A stretch of 64,000 nt of DNA. Origin: Prochlorococcus sp. MIT 1341. GTDB lineage: Bacteria > Cyanobacteriota > Cyanobacteriia > PCC-6307 > Cyanobiaceae. The DNA is taken from positions 372,001 through 436,000 of the forward strand of contig NZ_CP139304.1 in NCBI RefSeq assembly GCF_034092415.1. The letters are read 5' to 3'. Of the stretch, positions 18,499-28,833 are shown one piece after another. How positions within the stretch are numbered: position 1 is the first letter of the stretch; each line of letters opens with the position of its first letter. Below the pieces are notes generated by a model. That model saw nothing but the letters and a program-made list of their open reading frames with translations, did not search any database and was not told the DNA's origin. Both the position numbers and the translations under genes were made by a program.

Positions 18499-18645
18499 AT
18501 GATTTCAGAGCGAAAAAAAACATGTGACTTGTCCAACATAAGCAGCAATATTCCATGCTTATGTGAACATTGTATTCACATAAGAGCGCAGCAAGTAGAA
18601 AGTGAAAAGATTTGGATAAAGAAGCACTTAGATTTTGATCGTTAG
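18499..18645 (+). CDS. Tiny cysteine-containing hypothetical protein
   Basis: A 48-residue gene with a strong ribosome-binding site (AGGAG seven bases upstream of ATG). It has four cysteines (Cys9, Cys20, Cys22, Cys25) with CLCEHC in the middle, which could bind metal, and it ends in a basic and aromatic stretch. No known family. The good ribosome-binding site makes it more likely real than other frames of this size. The rest of the gap 18337-18672 holds nothing I recognise. Confidence 0.4.
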   Translation: MISERKKTCDLSNISSNIPCLCEHCIHIRAQQVESEKIWIKKHLDFDR

Positions 18646-18672
18646 CTCTATGTAGTCTTCATCTCTTAAATG

Positions 18673-18960
18673 TTATCTTAATGCCGTAAATATATTATTG
18701 CTTTTACCTAAAGAAAATTGTTTCTTGGTAAATATGGAAGTTAAGCTTTTATAAATTTTCCTAAGATAATTATGTATATAACTTCTATAGAAATCACCAA
18801 AAGCCTTACCCGTAGAATATGTTTTGTGAATTAGGCCAGCTATAAAATTGAATAGCCATATTGAAATTATCACAGTAAGTATGCCAGAAGTCATTGAATA
18901 TATTCTGCTAAGATTCTCTTGTAAGGGAGACAAGAAATGTAAATAATTGGTGAAATTCAT
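18673..18960 (-). CDS. Small hypothetical membrane protein
   Basis: A 95-residue protein with one clear hydrophobic segment (about residues 24-45) and a basic C-terminal half (RSYIHNYLRKIYKSLTSIFTKK). I do not recognise the family. It diverges from the MBL-fold gene. Confidence 0.4.
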   Translation of the reverse strand: MNFTNYLHFLSPLQENLSRIYSMTSGILTVIISIWLFNFIAGLIHKTYSTGKAFGDFYRSYIHNYLRKIYKSLTSIFTKKQFSLGKSNNIFTALR

Positions 18961-19177
18961 GAAATTCTAACCATAAAAAAGGTTTCAGTCTGATTGCTTA
19001 GAAGGCAACTCTTATTACCCATTAAGACAATGTTTGCCGAAAAAGCAAGTTTATTGCAAATTCACTTAACTGACAGAAAGGATCTCTTCCTAACCAAGAA
19101 ATCAAATCGGAAAAGAACCCCGGTTCTGCAATCTTTGTCTGTAAGAATAGAAAGTAAGTCTGAAAAGAAATTAGGCC

Positions 19178-19933
19178 ATGAAATCTTCTGCAAAGTATTA
19201 CGGCTCAAACGGATGGCTACTGGTAATCGGAACTAGGAGAGTCCTTATCGATCCTTGGTTGATAGGGTTGTTGATATTTCCTCCAGGCAAATGGCTCTTT
19301 TATGGCAAGCAAGAGAAAGATTGGGAAATCCCAAAGAATATTGATCTTATCCTTTTAACGCAATCACTTCAAGACCACGCCCATGAACCTACATTATCTA
19401 AGATAGATAAAAATACTACTGTAGTATGTCCACCTAGCTGCATAAAAAAACTAAAAAAAATTGGCTTCAATGATATCAATGCATTAAGTCCAGGCGATAA
19501 TATAATTTTAAAAGGACTAGAAATAGAAGCTACATCTGGAGCTCCAGTACCTATTATTGAAAATGGCTATATGTTGAAATGTAATGAGATTAGTTTTTAT
19601 ATAGAACCTCACGGCTATCTTGATCGAAAACTAGAATCAGCAAAAGTTGATGTTGTTATTACACCCGTGCTCAATTTATATATTCCGATTATAGGTAAAA
19701 TTATTCATGGCAAAGACGTTTTACCAAAGATCATAGATTTATTTAGTCCAACTATGATACTTGCAAGCACAACTGGAGGAAATATTTCTTTTGGGGGTAT
19801 TTTAAGTAAGTTTATTTCCTCAGAGGGTAGTCTTAAAGAAGTGGAGGGATACTTAAGTTCTACTTGTCGTATAATAAATCCAATCCCTGGGGTAAAATAC
19901 CTAATTAATAATAATCATGGAAGTAAAATCTAG
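19178..19933 (+). CDS. MBL-fold (UlaG-like) metal-dependent hydrolase family protein
   Basis: A 251-residue protein with the metallo-beta-lactamase fold order: strand pattern with VLIDPWLIGLL, the metal-binding loop LLTQSLQDHAHEPTL, a later HGYLD, and repeated parallel-strand segments (VDVVITPVLN). The first His of the canonical HxHxDH motif is replaced (TQSLQDH), so the metal site is atypical. Several cyanobacterial members of this family show such changes. Substrate unknown. The end overlaps the next gene by 17 bases. Confidence 0.75.
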   Translation: MKSSAKYYGSNGWLLVIGTRRVLIDPWLIGLLIFPPGKWLFYGKQEKDWEIPKNIDLILLTQSLQDHAHEPTLSKIDKNTTVVCPPSCIKKLKKIGFNDINALSPGDNIILKGLEIEATSGAPVPIIENGYMLKCNEISFYIEPHGYLDRKLESAKVDVVITPVLNLYIPIIGKIIHGKDVLPKIIDLFSPTMILASTTGGNISFGGILSKFISSEGSLKEVEGYLSSTCRIINPIPGVKYLINNNHGSKI

Positions 19934-20423
19934 TACCAATAATTTAGTTTCAGAATCATTGAAAACTTCAATTATACTTAGCTGCATTCTTTTTGTTAGT
20001 TTTACTATCGGAATCCTGTTTCCTTTGGAAATCGCGCTTGACAAAATTATTTCTCTAAATCCTCTACCAAAATACTATTTCCCATTATTTCTTCTTATCG
20101 GTTTGATTCTGCCGGTTGTGATTAGGATTGAAAACAACAAAAAGCATCCCTTTAGAGAACCCTTAAATTCATATCTTATACTTCTGGTTGCACAAATACT
20201 CAACGAAATCACTTATACATTAATAATTGGTAAAGCAACTAGTGTTATTGTAGGTTTTCTATTTACTTTATGCAGGTTGTCTCAGATAAGGAAAATAATT
20301 ATCAGGACAAAGGAGAATGGTTTGAAAAGACTATTTAGTCTCTTACTAATCTTATGGAGTATTAATATCTTTAACATCTTTTTTAATAGGCTTCTACCTT
20401 TAATAAATCATCAAACCATTTAA
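19917..20423 (+). CDS. Hypothetical multi-pass membrane protein
   Basis: A 168-residue protein with four hydrophobic segments (about residues 15-34, 46-66, 80-105 and 133-158) and no recognised motif. The start at ATG 19917 overlaps the end of the MBL-fold gene by 17 bases, suggesting translational coupling. It converges with the ferredoxin gene. Confidence 0.55.
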   Translation: MEVKSSTNNLVSESLKTSIILSCILFVSFTIGILFPLEIALDKIISLNPLPKYYFPLFLLIGLILPVVIRIENNKKHPFREPLNSYLILLVAQILNEITYTLIIGKATSVIVGFLFTLCRLSQIRKIIIRTKENGLKRLFSLLLILWSINIFNIFFNRLLPLINHQTI

Positions 20424-20436
20424 ATTTAATTTCTAT

Positions 20437-20682
20437 TTACCAATAAGGGTCATCTACAAATGAAACATGTAAAGGAGTATTTTTACTTTTCTCGATTGTA
20501 CTAATACAAGCTCTTATAACCTCTCCATTAACCTCAATCTCACATGTTCCACAACTACCACCCAAGCAGCCAGTGGGAATTTCGATGTTTCTTCTAGAAG
20601 CGACTTCGAGCCAGGAAGATCCTATTTCCTCATAACTAATCTTCCCATCAGGCCATATCACCTTTAACAATTCATTCTTCAT
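20437..20682 (-). CDS. 2Fe-2S ferredoxin-like protein
   Basis: An 81-residue plant-type ferredoxin fold. The cluster-binding region reads PTGCLGGSCGTCEIEVNG and later RACIST, giving the C-x5-C-x2-C...C ligand set. It is shorter than the photosynthetic ferredoxin PetF (about 99 residues) and has a more basic surface, so it probably serves another electron-transfer reaction. Its start codon overlaps the last base of cobQ, so the two are cotranscribed. Confidence 0.88.
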   Translation of the reverse strand: MKNELLKVIWPDGKISYEEIGSSWLEVASRRNIEIPTGCLGGSCGTCEIEVNGEVIRACISTIEKSKNTPLHVSFVDDPYW

Positions 20683-22196
20683 CAGGATATAGCCTTTCCC
20701 AAGTGAATATGTCTTTCAAAAGCGTCCGCGAGAAAATCAATTAGTGCTTCTCTTTGCTTTGAATAATGAGGTAGATCAATATTTAAATCAGCCAAACCTT
20801 TCCTCATTCTAATAGTATTAATCCATGTTCTTCTCCAAGTGCCATTATCAAATATACCATGCATGTATGTTCCCGAGATAACACCACCACCCTTATTTTC
20901 CAAAACAAGGCCAAGAGATGGGTCCTCAAACATAAATTCAATTTCTCTCGGAATATTTATAAATGAAGACTTGCCACGGTGCATTTCAAAGCCTGAAACT
21001 GTTGTTTTTACTGGCCAATTTGAAAGGGTTTCTCTTCTTTCTAATTTCTTTACTTCGTCAAACAAAGTGTTTATAGGAAGAAACCCAAATCCTGATAGAG
21101 ATTCTTTTTTAAATCTGAAATTCGAGTTTTCTACATTAGCAGGATCACTTAATCTATTGCCTAACATCTGGAGCCCCCCACATATCCCAAATATATTGCC
21201 CCCCCCTTCAACATAATTATTTATCTCCTCAAAACTAGAAGAATTCTTAAGTTCCATTAAATCTGAAATAGTTTGCTTGCTACCGGGTATTACAACTACA
21301 TCAGGATTTCCAATGGATTTGCCTGGCTCAACCCATTTAAGTTTAATCGTAGGTTCAGCCTCTAAAGGATCAAAATCTGAAAAGTTACTAATAGATTTAA
21401 GGCGTATCACAACAACTTCAATATCATAATCCCAATTGTTATTAGACCTATTTATGAGGTCTAATGAATCTTCGGCAGGAAAAAGTTCATTTAGCCATGG
21501 TAATACACCAATAACTGGTAATCCTGTTTTAGCCTCAAGCCATCTCCGGCCATCTTCAAAAAGTTCTATTCGGCCACGAAACTTATTAATTATAATTCCC
21601 TTAATTAACTTTCTTTCTGAAGGGCTTAGAAGGTCTAGGGTGCCAATTATTTGAGCAAAAACACCACCCCTTTCGATATCAGAAACTAATATACATTGTG
21701 CTTTTAGATACTGCGCCAATCTAAGGTTGGTTAAATCTCTTCTTTTTAGGTTTACCTCAACAGGACTTCCAGCGCCCTCAAGAATAATGCGAGAATTATT
21801 ATACTTTCTGACTAATTGGTTAATACCTCTTTGTATAGACCTCCATCCTGGTAAAAACCAATCCTCATAGTAAGTTTCGGCATTTGCTATCCCAACAGTC
21901 TTACCAAGATGAATCACCTCACTGGTGTGGTCTCCTCGTGGCTTAAGCAAAACTGGGTTCATAGAGCATTCAGGAAGCACTCCCGCAGCCCAAGCCTGAA
22001 AAGCCTGTGAATAGGCCATTTCACCTCCATCCTTATCAACCCATGCGTTATTACTCATATTTTGTCCTTTAAAAGGAATTGGAAACTCTCCTCTCCTTAA
22101 AAGGACCCTGCATATAGCAGCAACTATTAAAGATTTACCTGATCCACTGCTGGTCCCAAAGACCATTACCGGTGGTTTACTGAGTGATTTAATCAT
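20682..22196 (-). CDS. cobQ: Cobyric acid synthase
   Basis: A 504-residue enzyme that amidates four side chains of adenosylcobyrinic acid a,c-diamide in B12 synthesis. The N-terminal ATP-binding domain has [15 protein letters not shown] and [13 protein letters not shown], the hallmark of CobQ. The C-terminal type 1 glutamine amidotransferase has the nucleophile region [10 protein letters not shown] and the His in [10 protein letters not shown]. It begins one base before the Npun_F0494-like gene ends, so three minus-strand genes are tightly packed. Confidence 0.95.
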   Translation of the reverse strand: MIKSLSKPPVMVFGTSSGSGKSLIVAAICRVLLRRGEFPIPFKGQNMSNNAWVDKDGGEMAYSQAFQAWAAGVLPECSMNPVLLKPRGDHTSEVIHLGKTVGIANAETYYEDWFLPGWRSIQRGINQLVRKYNNSRIILEGAGSPVEVNLKRRDLTNLRLAQYLKAQCILVSDIERGGVFAQIIGTLDLLSPSERKLIKGIIINKFRGRIELFEDGRRWLEAKTGLPVIGVLPWLNELFPAEDSLDLINRSNNNWDYDIEVVVIRLKSISNFSDFDPLEAEPTIKLKWVEPGKSIGNPDVVVIPGSKQTISDLMELKNSSSFEEINNYVEGGGNIFGICGGLQMLGNRLSDPANVENSNFRFKKESLSGFGFLPINTLFDEVKKLERRETLSNWPVKTTVSGFEMHRGKSSFINIPREIEFMFEDPSLGLVLENKGGGVISGTYMHGIFDNGTWRRTWINTIRMRKGLADLNIDLPHYSKQREALIDFLADAFERHIHLGKAIS

Positions 22197-22595
22197 CTAA
22201 TTTAGCCAATACAACCTTATCCAATTGCAAAAAAACTCCAACGTAGAAGCTCTTTCAGCAGTTAATGAAGGGTATCTTTCGAGTAAGAATCTTCCTAAAG
22301 GTGTAATTCTAATTTGACTGGTAATACCTTGACCATCCACTTCCCGCCTCATAATTCCAATCTTGATCATCCATCTAAAGGCTCTTTCAACAGCACTTGA
22401 GCTCTTATACCATCTTGATCCAGCCTGACAATAAAGAGTCCTTTGGGAGAAAACGCAAATTGCATTTAATCCCCTCTCACAAGCATGCGTGTAAAAAATG
22501 GAATTAAAGGGAAGACTCCTAATGGTCACTACAGCCCTAGAAACACTCCTCGGGTTATAAAACTGCGTCTTGTTTAGCAAGGTAGAATTTTGCAA
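22197..22595 (-). CDS. Npun_F0494-like conserved cyanobacterial protein
   Basis: A 132-residue protein with a helix-rich C-terminal domain reading SSAVERAFRWMIKIGIMRREVDGQGITSQIRITPLG, like a winged-helix. I place it with the small conserved cyanobacterial family named after Npun_F0494, from memory. It ends directly at the cobQ start, so it probably leads the cobQ-ferredoxin operon. Another ATG could be used. Function unknown. Confidence 0.6.
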   Translation of the reverse strand: MQNSTLLNKTQFYNPRSVSRAVVTIRSLPFNSIFYTHACERGLNAICVFSQRTLYCQAGSRWYKSSSAVERAFRWMIKIGIMRREVDGQGITSQIRITPLGRFLLERYPSLTAERASTLEFFCNWIRLYWLN

Positions 22596-22639
22596 ATCAA
22601 ATGTTTATTGTCAACCAATAATATTAGGCAAAAACGTAA

Positions 22640-23257
22640 ATGTTGATCCTTGCTTCAGAATCTATTCCAAGGCACAAGCTTTTGAAAGCCTCAAATATCG
22701 ACCATATGATAGTCAAGAGTGGAGTAAATGAAAATAATTTTCACGCTGAAGACCCTAGAGAATTAGTTATAAAACTTGCTAAAGCCAAAGCTAAAGGCGC
22801 CAAAAAAATTCTCGACTCTTCTAATGAGGAAAATTTTAAACCTTGTATTTACAATGCAATTCTAGGCTGCGATTCAATGTTTGAATTGAATGGTCGAATT
22901 TATGGTAAACCAAAAAATGAGGCTGAAGCTTTAAAAAGATGGTTAGGAATGTCTTCTAATATTGGAATACTTCATACAGGACATGCCCTTTTACTGTCTA
23001 AGCCAAGAAAAGGGCTTGATACCAACAACAAAAAATTAATAACAGGTATTGTTAGTACAAAAATTTATTTTGGTGAAATTAGTAAAAAGGAAATAGTTAA
23101 ATATATAAAAACTGGTGAGCCTATGAATTGTGCAGGAGGTTTCGCCATAGAAGGGGAGGCAGGCTGCTTTATAAAACGAATAGAAGGTTGTTATAGCAAT
23201 GTAATTGGATTAAGCCTACCTTGGCTAAGAGGAAACTATATAATTCATTATGATTAA
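22640..23257 (+). CDS. maf: Maf-family nucleoside triphosphate pyrophosphatase
   Basis: A 205-residue protein with the Maf signature: ILASESIPRHKLLKASNID at the start (the S-x-R region), LGCDSMFELNG in the centre, and the EPMNCAGGFAIEGEA end. Maf proteins hydrolyse non-canonical or UTP/TTP nucleotides to monophosphates and influence septum formation. It diverges from the Npun_F0494-like gene, with 44 bases between, and ends before a strong bidirectional terminator. Confidence 0.9.
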   Translation: MLILASESIPRHKLLKASNIDHMIVKSGVNENNFHAEDPRELVIKLAKAKAKGAKKILDSSNEENFKPCIYNAILGCDSMFELNGRIYGKPKNEAEALKRWLGMSSNIGILHTGHALLLSKPRKGLDTNNKKLITGIVSTKIYFGEISKKEIVKYIKTGEPMNCAGGFAIEGEAGCFIKRIEGCYSNVIGLSLPWLRGNYIIHYD

Positions 23258-23320
23258 CCCTTCATTATTTTTCTTCTTAAGAATAAGAAAAGAGTTAATA
23301 ACTAAATCCTGATTTTAATT

Positions 23321-23366
23321 GTCAATAAAAAAGCCCTGCCTATAAAGGCAAGGCTTTTTTATTGAC
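23321..23366. terminator. Bidirectional terminator between maf and psbC
   Basis: Two 20-base arms (23321-23340 and 23347-23366) match as inverted repeats with one mismatch around a 6-base loop. Each arm has an A/T run at its outer side, so the hairpin can end transcription from both sides of this convergent gap. Confidence 0.92.
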
Positions 23367-23392
23367 ATAAAGCATCTTTAAAGATACATATA

Positions 23393-24781
23393 TCAATCTA
23401 AATCTGGCATTGCTAAAACTGGTTCAGTCTTACGATCAATACCTTTCTCAAAACCAGCAGCTGCTGCTCTAGCTCTACCTGCATGCCATAGGTGGCCAAT
23501 AAAAGTAAACCAACCAAGGAAGAAATGAGCTGAAGCAAGCCATTGACGCAAATTAACGAAGTTAACAGCGTTTGGCTCTGTAATAATGCCGCCTACAGAG
23601 TTAATTGAAGCGTTAGGAGCATGAGTCATATATTCTGCAGCTCGGCGTATTTGCCAAGGCTGAATATCGTTTTGGAGTTTATCCAAGCTCAAGCCGTTAG
23701 GACCACGCAAAGGTTCTAACCAAGGACCACGGAAATCCCAGAAGCGCATAGTTTCTCCACCAAAAATGACTTCCCCAGTAGGAGACCTCATTAGGTATTT
23801 ACCCAATCCAGTTGGACCCATTGTTGAACCGATGTTTGCACCGATTCTTTGGTCTCTAACAAGGAAGGTAAAGCTTTGAGCTTGAGAAGCTTCAGCGTTT
23901 GTAGGGCCGTAGAACTCAGAAGGATATGCAGTGTTGTTAAACCAGATGAATGTCGAGGCGACAAAGCTGGCAACGCAAAGTCCGCCAAGGGCGTAACTCA
24001 ACAAAGCCTCGCCATTCCAAATGAATGCTCTTCTAGCCCAACCAGAGGGCTTAACATTCATATGGAAATGTCCACCTATCAACTGACCAATTGCGAGCCA
24101 TACGTGTCCTCCAACAATATCCTCCATTGAGTTAACTCCAACAATCCAGCCACCACCACCCCATGGGGTATTGGAAAGCCAATAATGAAGCTTAATTGGA
24201 TTCAATGTTGGATTAGAGATCAAACGAACAGCTCCTCCTCCTGGTGCCCATGTGTCATAGGCGCCACCAAGGAAAATCCAATTGACTGAAAATAGAAGTG
24301 ATCCCAAGCCAAGTACACAAAGATGTCGTCCAAGGATCCTGGACATCTGATCCTTGTCGCGCCAATCCTGAGAAAAGAAAGGAGATACTTCTTCTAATCT
24401 TGCAGGGCCATAAAGAGCATGGAAGATTCCTCCAAGACCCAATACAGCTGATGCAACTAAGTGAACTACACCTGCTGCAAAAAATGGATAAACATCTACT
24501 ACTTCACCACCTTGACCAATACCATAGCCAAAGGTTGCAACGTGAGGCATAAGGATTAAACCCTGCTCCCACATAGGCTTATCAAAGGTGAAATGGCTAA
24601 CCTCATAAAGGAGCATTGCTCCGGCCCAAAAGACCATTAGGCCTGTATGAGCAATATGAGCACCTAAGAGCCGACCTGAAAGGTTAATAAGTCGGGCATT
24701 ACCTACATACCAGGCATAGCCTGATTCTTCAAAACTCGCATTTTCGAGATTGAAGAGTGTTGGTTTAGAGGGCGTTTCCAC
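23393..24781 (-). CDS. psbC: Photosystem II CP43 chlorophyll apoprotein
   Basis: CP43 is an inner antenna protein of PSII. It is taken to start at GTG 24781 ([11 protein letters not shown]), the conserved beginning, giving 462 residues. It overlaps psbD by 17 bases. The protein has six membrane helices and the large lumenal loop that carries ligands of the oxygen-evolving cluster: [33 protein letters not shown] in the loop contains the conserved GGETMRFWD. It ends [12 protein letters not shown]. The overlap with psbD is a well-known feature and couples their translation. Confidence 0.97.
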   Translation of the reverse strand: METPSKPTLFNLENASFEESGYAWYVGNARLINLSGRLLGAHIAHTGLMVFWAGAMLLYEVSHFTFDKPMWEQGLILMPHVATFGYGIGQGGEVVDVYPFFAAGVVHLVASAVLGLGGIFHALYGPARLEEVSPFFSQDWRDKDQMSRILGRHLCVLGLGSLLFSVNWIFLGGAYDTWAPGGGAVRLISNPTLNPIKLHYWLSNTPWGGGGWIVGVNSMEDIVGGHVWLAIGQLIGGHFHMNVKPSGWARRAFIWNGEALLSYALGGLCVASFVASTFIWFNNTAYPSEFYGPTNAEASQAQSFTFLVRDQRIGANIGSTMGPTGLGKYLMRSPTGEVIFGGETMRFWDFRGPWLEPLRGPNGLSLDKLQNDIQPWQIRRAAEYMTHAPNASINSVGGIITEPNAVNFVNLRQWLASAHFFLGWFTFIGHLWHAGRARAAAAGFEKGIDRKTEPVLAMPDLD

Positions 24782-25820
24782 GTGGCAATACCTCCTCTGG
24801 GAATACAAAGTTTTCGTGAGGCTGGTCCACAGAAGACATCCATGCACGCATACCCTCATTTAGTAAGACGTTTTTGGTGTAAAAAGTCTCAAACTCAGGA
24901 TCTTCAGCAGCTCGGATTTCCTGGCTGACGAAGTCATATGCACGAAGGTTTAAAGCAAGACCAACAATTCCAATGGATGGTGCCCACATGCCCATGACAG
25001 GCACGAAAAGCATGAAGAAATGAAGCCAGCGCTTGTTTGAGAAGGCGATTCCGAAAATCTGACTCCAAAAACGGTTTGCTGTAACCATTGAATAGGTCTC
25101 TTCTTCTTGGGTTGGATCAAAAGCTCTGAAAGTAGTGCTCTGATTACCATCCTCATAAAGGGTGTTTTGAACGGTTGCTCCATGAATTGCACAAAGAAGT
25201 GCACCTCCAAGAATTCCAGCTACACCCATCATATGGAAAGGATTTAGTGTCCAGTTATGGAATCCTTGAATGAAAAGGATGAAACGGAAAATTGCTGCTA
25301 CTCCAAAAGATGGAGCAAAGAACCAGCTGTGCTGTCCCAGTGGATAGATCAAGAAGCAGGCAAGGAAGACTGCAATTGGAGCTGAGAAAGCTAGAGCGTT
25401 GTAAGGGCGAATCCCAACCAATTTGGCAATCTCAAATTGCCTGAGCATGAAGCCAATTAGTGAGAAAACACCATGCAGAGCTACAAAGTTCCAAAGTCCG
25501 CCAAGTTGGAACCAACGAACAAAATCACCCTGGGCCTCAGGTCCCCAAAGTAATAAAAGGCTGTGCCCCATTGCATCTGCTGGGGTGCTAACAGCGGCGG
25601 TAAGGAAATTGCAACCTTCAAGGTAAGAGCTGGCTACACCATGGGTGTACCAGGAAGTAACAAATGTAGTGCCGACAAACCATCCGCCTATAGCCAAATA
25701 GGCCGTTGGGAAAAGCAGAAGGCCGGACCAGCCAACAAATACAAAACGGTCGCGCTTTAACCAGTCATCGAGGACGTCGAACCATCCTCTTTGTGGTGCG
25801 CTTCCTACAGCGATCGTCAT
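24765..25820 (-). CDS. psbD: Photosystem II reaction-centre D2 protein
   Basis: D2 binds the primary-charge-separation pigments and the QA quinone on its side of the PSII centre. The 351-residue protein starts [20 protein letters not shown] and has five membrane helices. Key segments are [20 protein letters not shown] and [27 protein letters not shown], which carries QA and iron ligands. The 3' end overlaps psbC. The gene is preceded by about 230 bases containing a TATACAT stretch about 70 bases upstream, likely part of its promoter. Confidence 0.98.
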   Translation of the reverse strand: MTIAVGSAPQRGWFDVLDDWLKRDRFVFVGWSGLLLFPTAYLAIGGWFVGTTFVTSWYTHGVASSYLEGCNFLTAAVSTPADAMGHSLLLLWGPEAQGDFVRWFQLGGLWNFVALHGVFSLIGFMLRQFEIAKLVGIRPYNALAFSAPIAVFLACFLIYPLGQHSWFFAPSFGVAAIFRFILFIQGFHNWTLNPFHMMGVAGILGGALLCAIHGATVQNTLYEDGNQSTTFRAFDPTQEEETYSMVTANRFWSQIFGIAFSNKRWLHFFMLFVPVMGMWAPSIGIVGLALNLRAYDFVSQEIRAAEDPEFETFYTKNVLLNEGMRAWMSSVDQPHENFVFPEEVLPRGNAL

Positions 25821-26054
25821 AGGAGAAATCGGTGCGGGTGAAACACAAGCTGTTGGATACCAGGAGAGATTAACAATGTATAAGGGTGATTTGGGGAAAA
25901 AACATGATGAGCTGAAACCCCTTGTAGTGGTATTGAAATTTTAGGTTGCGTCAGTTTTCGCCAAAAAGCCCTTTATCAGGGGGAAAAGAGCCTTAAATTA
26001 AAAAAGCTACAAAACAGCTAGGCACTAAGTTCAATTAACGAAAATGAATCAAAA

Positions 26055-26579
26055 ATGGATCTAGAGCAAAAAATCCGCGGTTCAAGAAAGCCCTCAAATA
26101 TCGTAATTGGAGTGCTATTGCTGCTAGGGGGGACAGGTTTTGTCCTTGCCTCAACCTCAAGCTACCTAGGCAGAGACCTTCTCCCCTTAAGTCATCCCTC
26201 AACTCTTTTATTCATTCCACAAGGATTGATAATGGGTTTATATGGGGCAGCTGCACTACTACTAGGAATTTACCTTTGGGCCTTGATATCCATAGACTTT
26301 GGAAGCGGGCTAAACAAATTTGACAAAAATACTGGTCTTATAACGATAACCAGAAGAGGTATTTTTAGAAATATCTCCATAGATATTCCTATTAAAGATG
26401 TAACAGCAGTAAAGCTAGAGGTAAAGGAAGGTCTAAACCCAAGAAGAAAAATCTCGTTAAGAATCAAAGGACGAAAAGACTTACCAATTTCAAGAGCAGG
26501 AAGTCCCCAGCCGTTAATTGAATTAGAAAAAGAAGGAGCTGAGCTAGCCAAATTCTTAGAAGTAAACCTAGAAGGCTGA
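26055..26579 (+). CDS. ycf4: Photosystem I assembly protein Ycf4
   Basis: A 174-residue thylakoid protein that helps assemble PSI. Its N-terminal half carries two membrane segments (about residues 20-40 and 60-80). The order LGGTGFVLASTSSYLGRDLLPL, then FIPQGLIMGLYGAA, is typical of Ycf4. The second half is a hydrophilic domain with RRGIFRNISIDIPIKDVTAVKLE. It diverges from psbD and its stop overlaps the start of the next gene by one base. Confidence 0.93.
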   Translation: MDLEQKIRGSRKPSNIVIGVLLLLGGTGFVLASTSSYLGRDLLPLSHPSTLLFIPQGLIMGLYGAAALLLGIYLWALISIDFGSGLNKFDKNTGLITITRRGIFRNISIDIPIKDVTAVKLEVKEGLNPRRKISLRIKGRKDLPISRAGSPQPLIELEKEGAELAKFLEVNLEG

Positions 26580-27280
26580 TGACTTCATTACATTCAAGAG
26601 TCGTGTCAAGCGGATTATTTTCAATATTTTTCAGTATGATCTTACAACTTTTATCAGGCTGCAGTCAGCCAAATCAATCATCAATTCAGGAAATATGCAA
26701 ATCTAGAAATTTTAGTTGCATAAATAGCCGCGTAAACATACAAATTGTTACTAGCAAGGGGATAATAAAGGTTGAAATTGATGGCGCTAATGCTCCTGTT
26801 ACAGCAGGCAACTTCCTAGATCTATTAACTCATGAAATCTACGATAAAACGGTATTTCATAGAGTAGTCAAATATCCTACGGAGTTTGTTATTCAAGGTG
26901 GGGATCCATCTTCAAATGACCCAAATACACCTAAATCTGATTACGGGAAAGGTAACTTTATTGACCAGAATACGGGTGAGTTCAGATATATTCCTCTGGA
27001 ATTCAAACTAAAAAGTGAACGTTACCCAAGATACGGAAAACCGATTAAGGATACTAAAGATCTACAAAACCTTTCTCTTCCACATAAAAAAGGTTCTATT
27101 GCAATGGCAAGATCTCAAGCTCACAACTCTGCTAGTGCACAATTCTATATAGCACTAAGAAATCTACCTGAACTAGATGGTAGATATTCTGTATTTGGAA
27201 AAGTAATAGAAGGAATGAATGTTGTTAACAAGATTAATGAGGGCGACATTATAGAAACTATAAGAATATCACCTAAATAG
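26579..27280 (+). CDS. Cyclophilin-type peptidyl-prolyl isomerase, probable lipoprotein
   Basis: A 233-residue protein. An N-terminal hydrophobic stretch ends in LLSGCSQ, a possible lipobox, so it is probably a lipid-anchored periplasmic or lumenal protein. The cyclophilin domain runs from about residue 65 and includes NAPVTAGNFLDLL, TVFHRVV, FVIQGGDPSSNDPN, IAMARSQAHNSASAQFYIAL and GRYSVFGKVIEGMNVVNKI. These cover the isomerase active-site region. Its start overlaps the ycf4 stop. Confidence 0.9.
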   Translation: MTSLHSRVVSSGLFSIFFSMILQLLSGCSQPNQSSIQEICKSRNFSCINSRVNIQIVTSKGIIKVEIDGANAPVTAGNFLDLLTHEIYDKTVFHRVVKYPTEFVIQGGDPSSNDPNTPKSDYGKGNFIDQNTGEFRYIPLEFKLKSERYPRYGKPIKDTKDLQNLSLPHKKGSIAMARSQAHNSASAQFYIALRNLPELDGRYSVFGKVIEGMNVVNKINEGDIIETIRISPK

Positions 27281-27316
27281 AGGAATAATTCTAATTTAGA
27301 ATGTATCTACTAAAGT

Positions 27317-27847
27317 TTAAGTAGGAAGCCTTCCGAGGCTAGGAGAAACCTTTAACATCTCTGTGTTGACACCTGAGGCTCTTTCAAGAGCTACTTTTCC
27401 TGTACGGGCTATTTCCAAAATCCCATATGGGGCTAATAATTTTTCTAATGCAACAAGTTTTCCAGGGTCACCAACAACTTCAAGAGTTAAGGCTTCATCT
27501 GCAACATCAACAACTTTAGCTCGAAAAACTTGAACCAAATCAAATATTGCACTCCTCTTTTGAGGGGGTGCACTAACTTTTAAAAGCATTAATTCTCTCT
27601 CCACAGCAGGAATGGTCGAGAGATCTAAAACCTGCAGAACATTAACTAATTTGTCCAGTTGTTTAGTCATCTGTTGGAGAGTGTGGTCATCTCCATCTAC
27701 AACCATCGTTAACCGGGACCGGCCAGGAGCTTCAGCCAGGCCAACAGCCAGACTATCGATATTGAATCCTCGACGTGCAAAAAGTCCTGCGATCCTGCTA
27801 AGTGCGCCGGATTCATCCTCCACCAGCACTGAAAGAGTGTGCTTCAT
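27317..27847 (-). CDS. ilvH: Acetolactate synthase small (regulatory) subunit
   Basis: The start is ATG 27847 ([22 protein letters not shown]), the conserved N-terminus of the ACT domain. The 176-residue protein has two parts: the ACT domain with [14 protein letters not shown], and the C-terminal domain with [17 protein letters not shown]. It regulates the large subunit, which is not in the window, by feedback from branched amino acids. Its start overlaps the alpha/beta hydrolase stop by four bases. Confidence 0.92.
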   Translation of the reverse strand: MKHTLSVLVEDESGALSRIAGLFARRGFNIDSLAVGLAEAPGRSRLTMVVDGDDHTLQQMTKQLDKLVNVLQVLDLSTIPAVERELMLLKVSAPPQKRSAIFDLVQVFRAKVVDVADEALTLEVVGDPGKLVALEKLLAPYGILEIARTGKVALERASGVNTEMLKVSPSLGRLPT

Positions 27848-28833
27848 AAGGTTTTCTCTTGTTTCTTGAAATTTAGGTCCAACCACCTCGACACAATCTC
27901 ATTAAAGCTATCGGAAGCTTCATCATGTGGGCAATGGCCAGTGGTTTCCATTACGGAAAAATTAATCCAAGGATGTTTTTTCCTTATGTAGTTACCAACG
28001 TTGAAAGGGACAAAACGATCTTGTCTTCCCCAGATCAATAAGAACGGGGTCCTTCCTGACATTTTTTCTAAATCCCTTATTAATTCAGGGGCTGTGGACG
28101 AATTAGAGCGCAAACTCATCCCAACGCACATTGCACGTAGAGAACCAGCTGCTGATGATCTCTGGGCTGAATCAGTCACGATACTAAGAAGCTCCTTATC
28201 ATGGCCAACCTTGCAAACATAAGCAGCCTGAAGGGCCTTTTTTATTAGAAAGGTTCTTGTAATGAGAGGCAAAATAAGTTCTATTGGAAGCAAAAAGAAG
28301 AAAATTCGGATAATTTTTTCCTTTAGAAAACGAAGAAGCTGAGACCTTATTTCAATTTGATTTCCCATTAAAGCTGGATCTGGAAGAGGAGCTGCCACGA
28401 CAGCCGCTACAGATTCAGGTTCTCTGACATTTGCAGTCAGAGCAACTAAACCCCCTAGGGAGTTGCCTATCAAAACGGCTTTACCATTTACATCTGTCTG
28501 AACAATTTCTCTTAGAAACGCACAAACCTGCATACCCCAAATTTCATTATCCAACCCTTTCAAGGATTTTTGGATAGACGGTTGATCAGATTTTCCAAAA
28601 CCAATTAGATCGAGAGCAAAGACCCTGTAGCCACAATTAGCAAAAAAAACTGCGTTTTTTCTCCAGTGAGCACTGCTTGCACCAAAGCCATGCAACAAAA
28701 GCATGGGCCTTTTATTAGACGTCCCAAGAACTCTCCAATGACATCTAAAACCACGCCAATTCCATAAATGAAACTCTCCCCAACTGGAGTTTCCTTGCAT
28801 AGGATTAAAGAGTGACGATGAATCAATTCGCAC
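27844..28833 (-). CDS. Alpha/beta hydrolase
   Basis: A 329-residue alpha/beta-hydrolase-fold protein. It has the oxyanion region [29 protein letters not shown], the nucleophile elbow [12 protein letters not shown] (Ser), the acid loop [10 protein letters not shown], and the His in TTGHCPHDE. The family includes esterases and chlorophyll-related enzymes. The start at 28833 is the longest possible; a second ATG at residue 12 (MQGNSSWG) is possible. It overlaps ilvH by four bases. Confidence 0.88.
   Translation of the reverse strand: MRIDSSSLFNPMQGNSSWGEFHLWNWRGFRCHWRVLGTSNKRPMLLLHGFGASSAHWRKNAVFFANCGYRVFALDLIGFGKSDQPSIQKSLKGLDNEIWGMQVCAFLREIVQTDVNGKAVLIGNSLGGLVALTANVREPESVAAVVAAPLPDPALMGNQIEIRSQLLRFLKEKIIRIFFFLLPIELILPLITRTFLIKKALQAAYVCKVGHDKELLSIVTDSAQRSSAAGSLRAMCVGMSLRSNSSTAPELIRDLEKMSGRTPFLLIWGRQDRFVPFNVGNYIRKKHPWINFSVMETTGHCPHDEASDSFNEIVSRWLDLNFKKQEKTL

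Noticed and set aside
18994-19236. An 80-codon plus-strand frame overlapping the start of the MBL-fold gene
   Set aside because: It overlaps the better gene by about 60 bases and has a random Lys/Arg/Ser composition.
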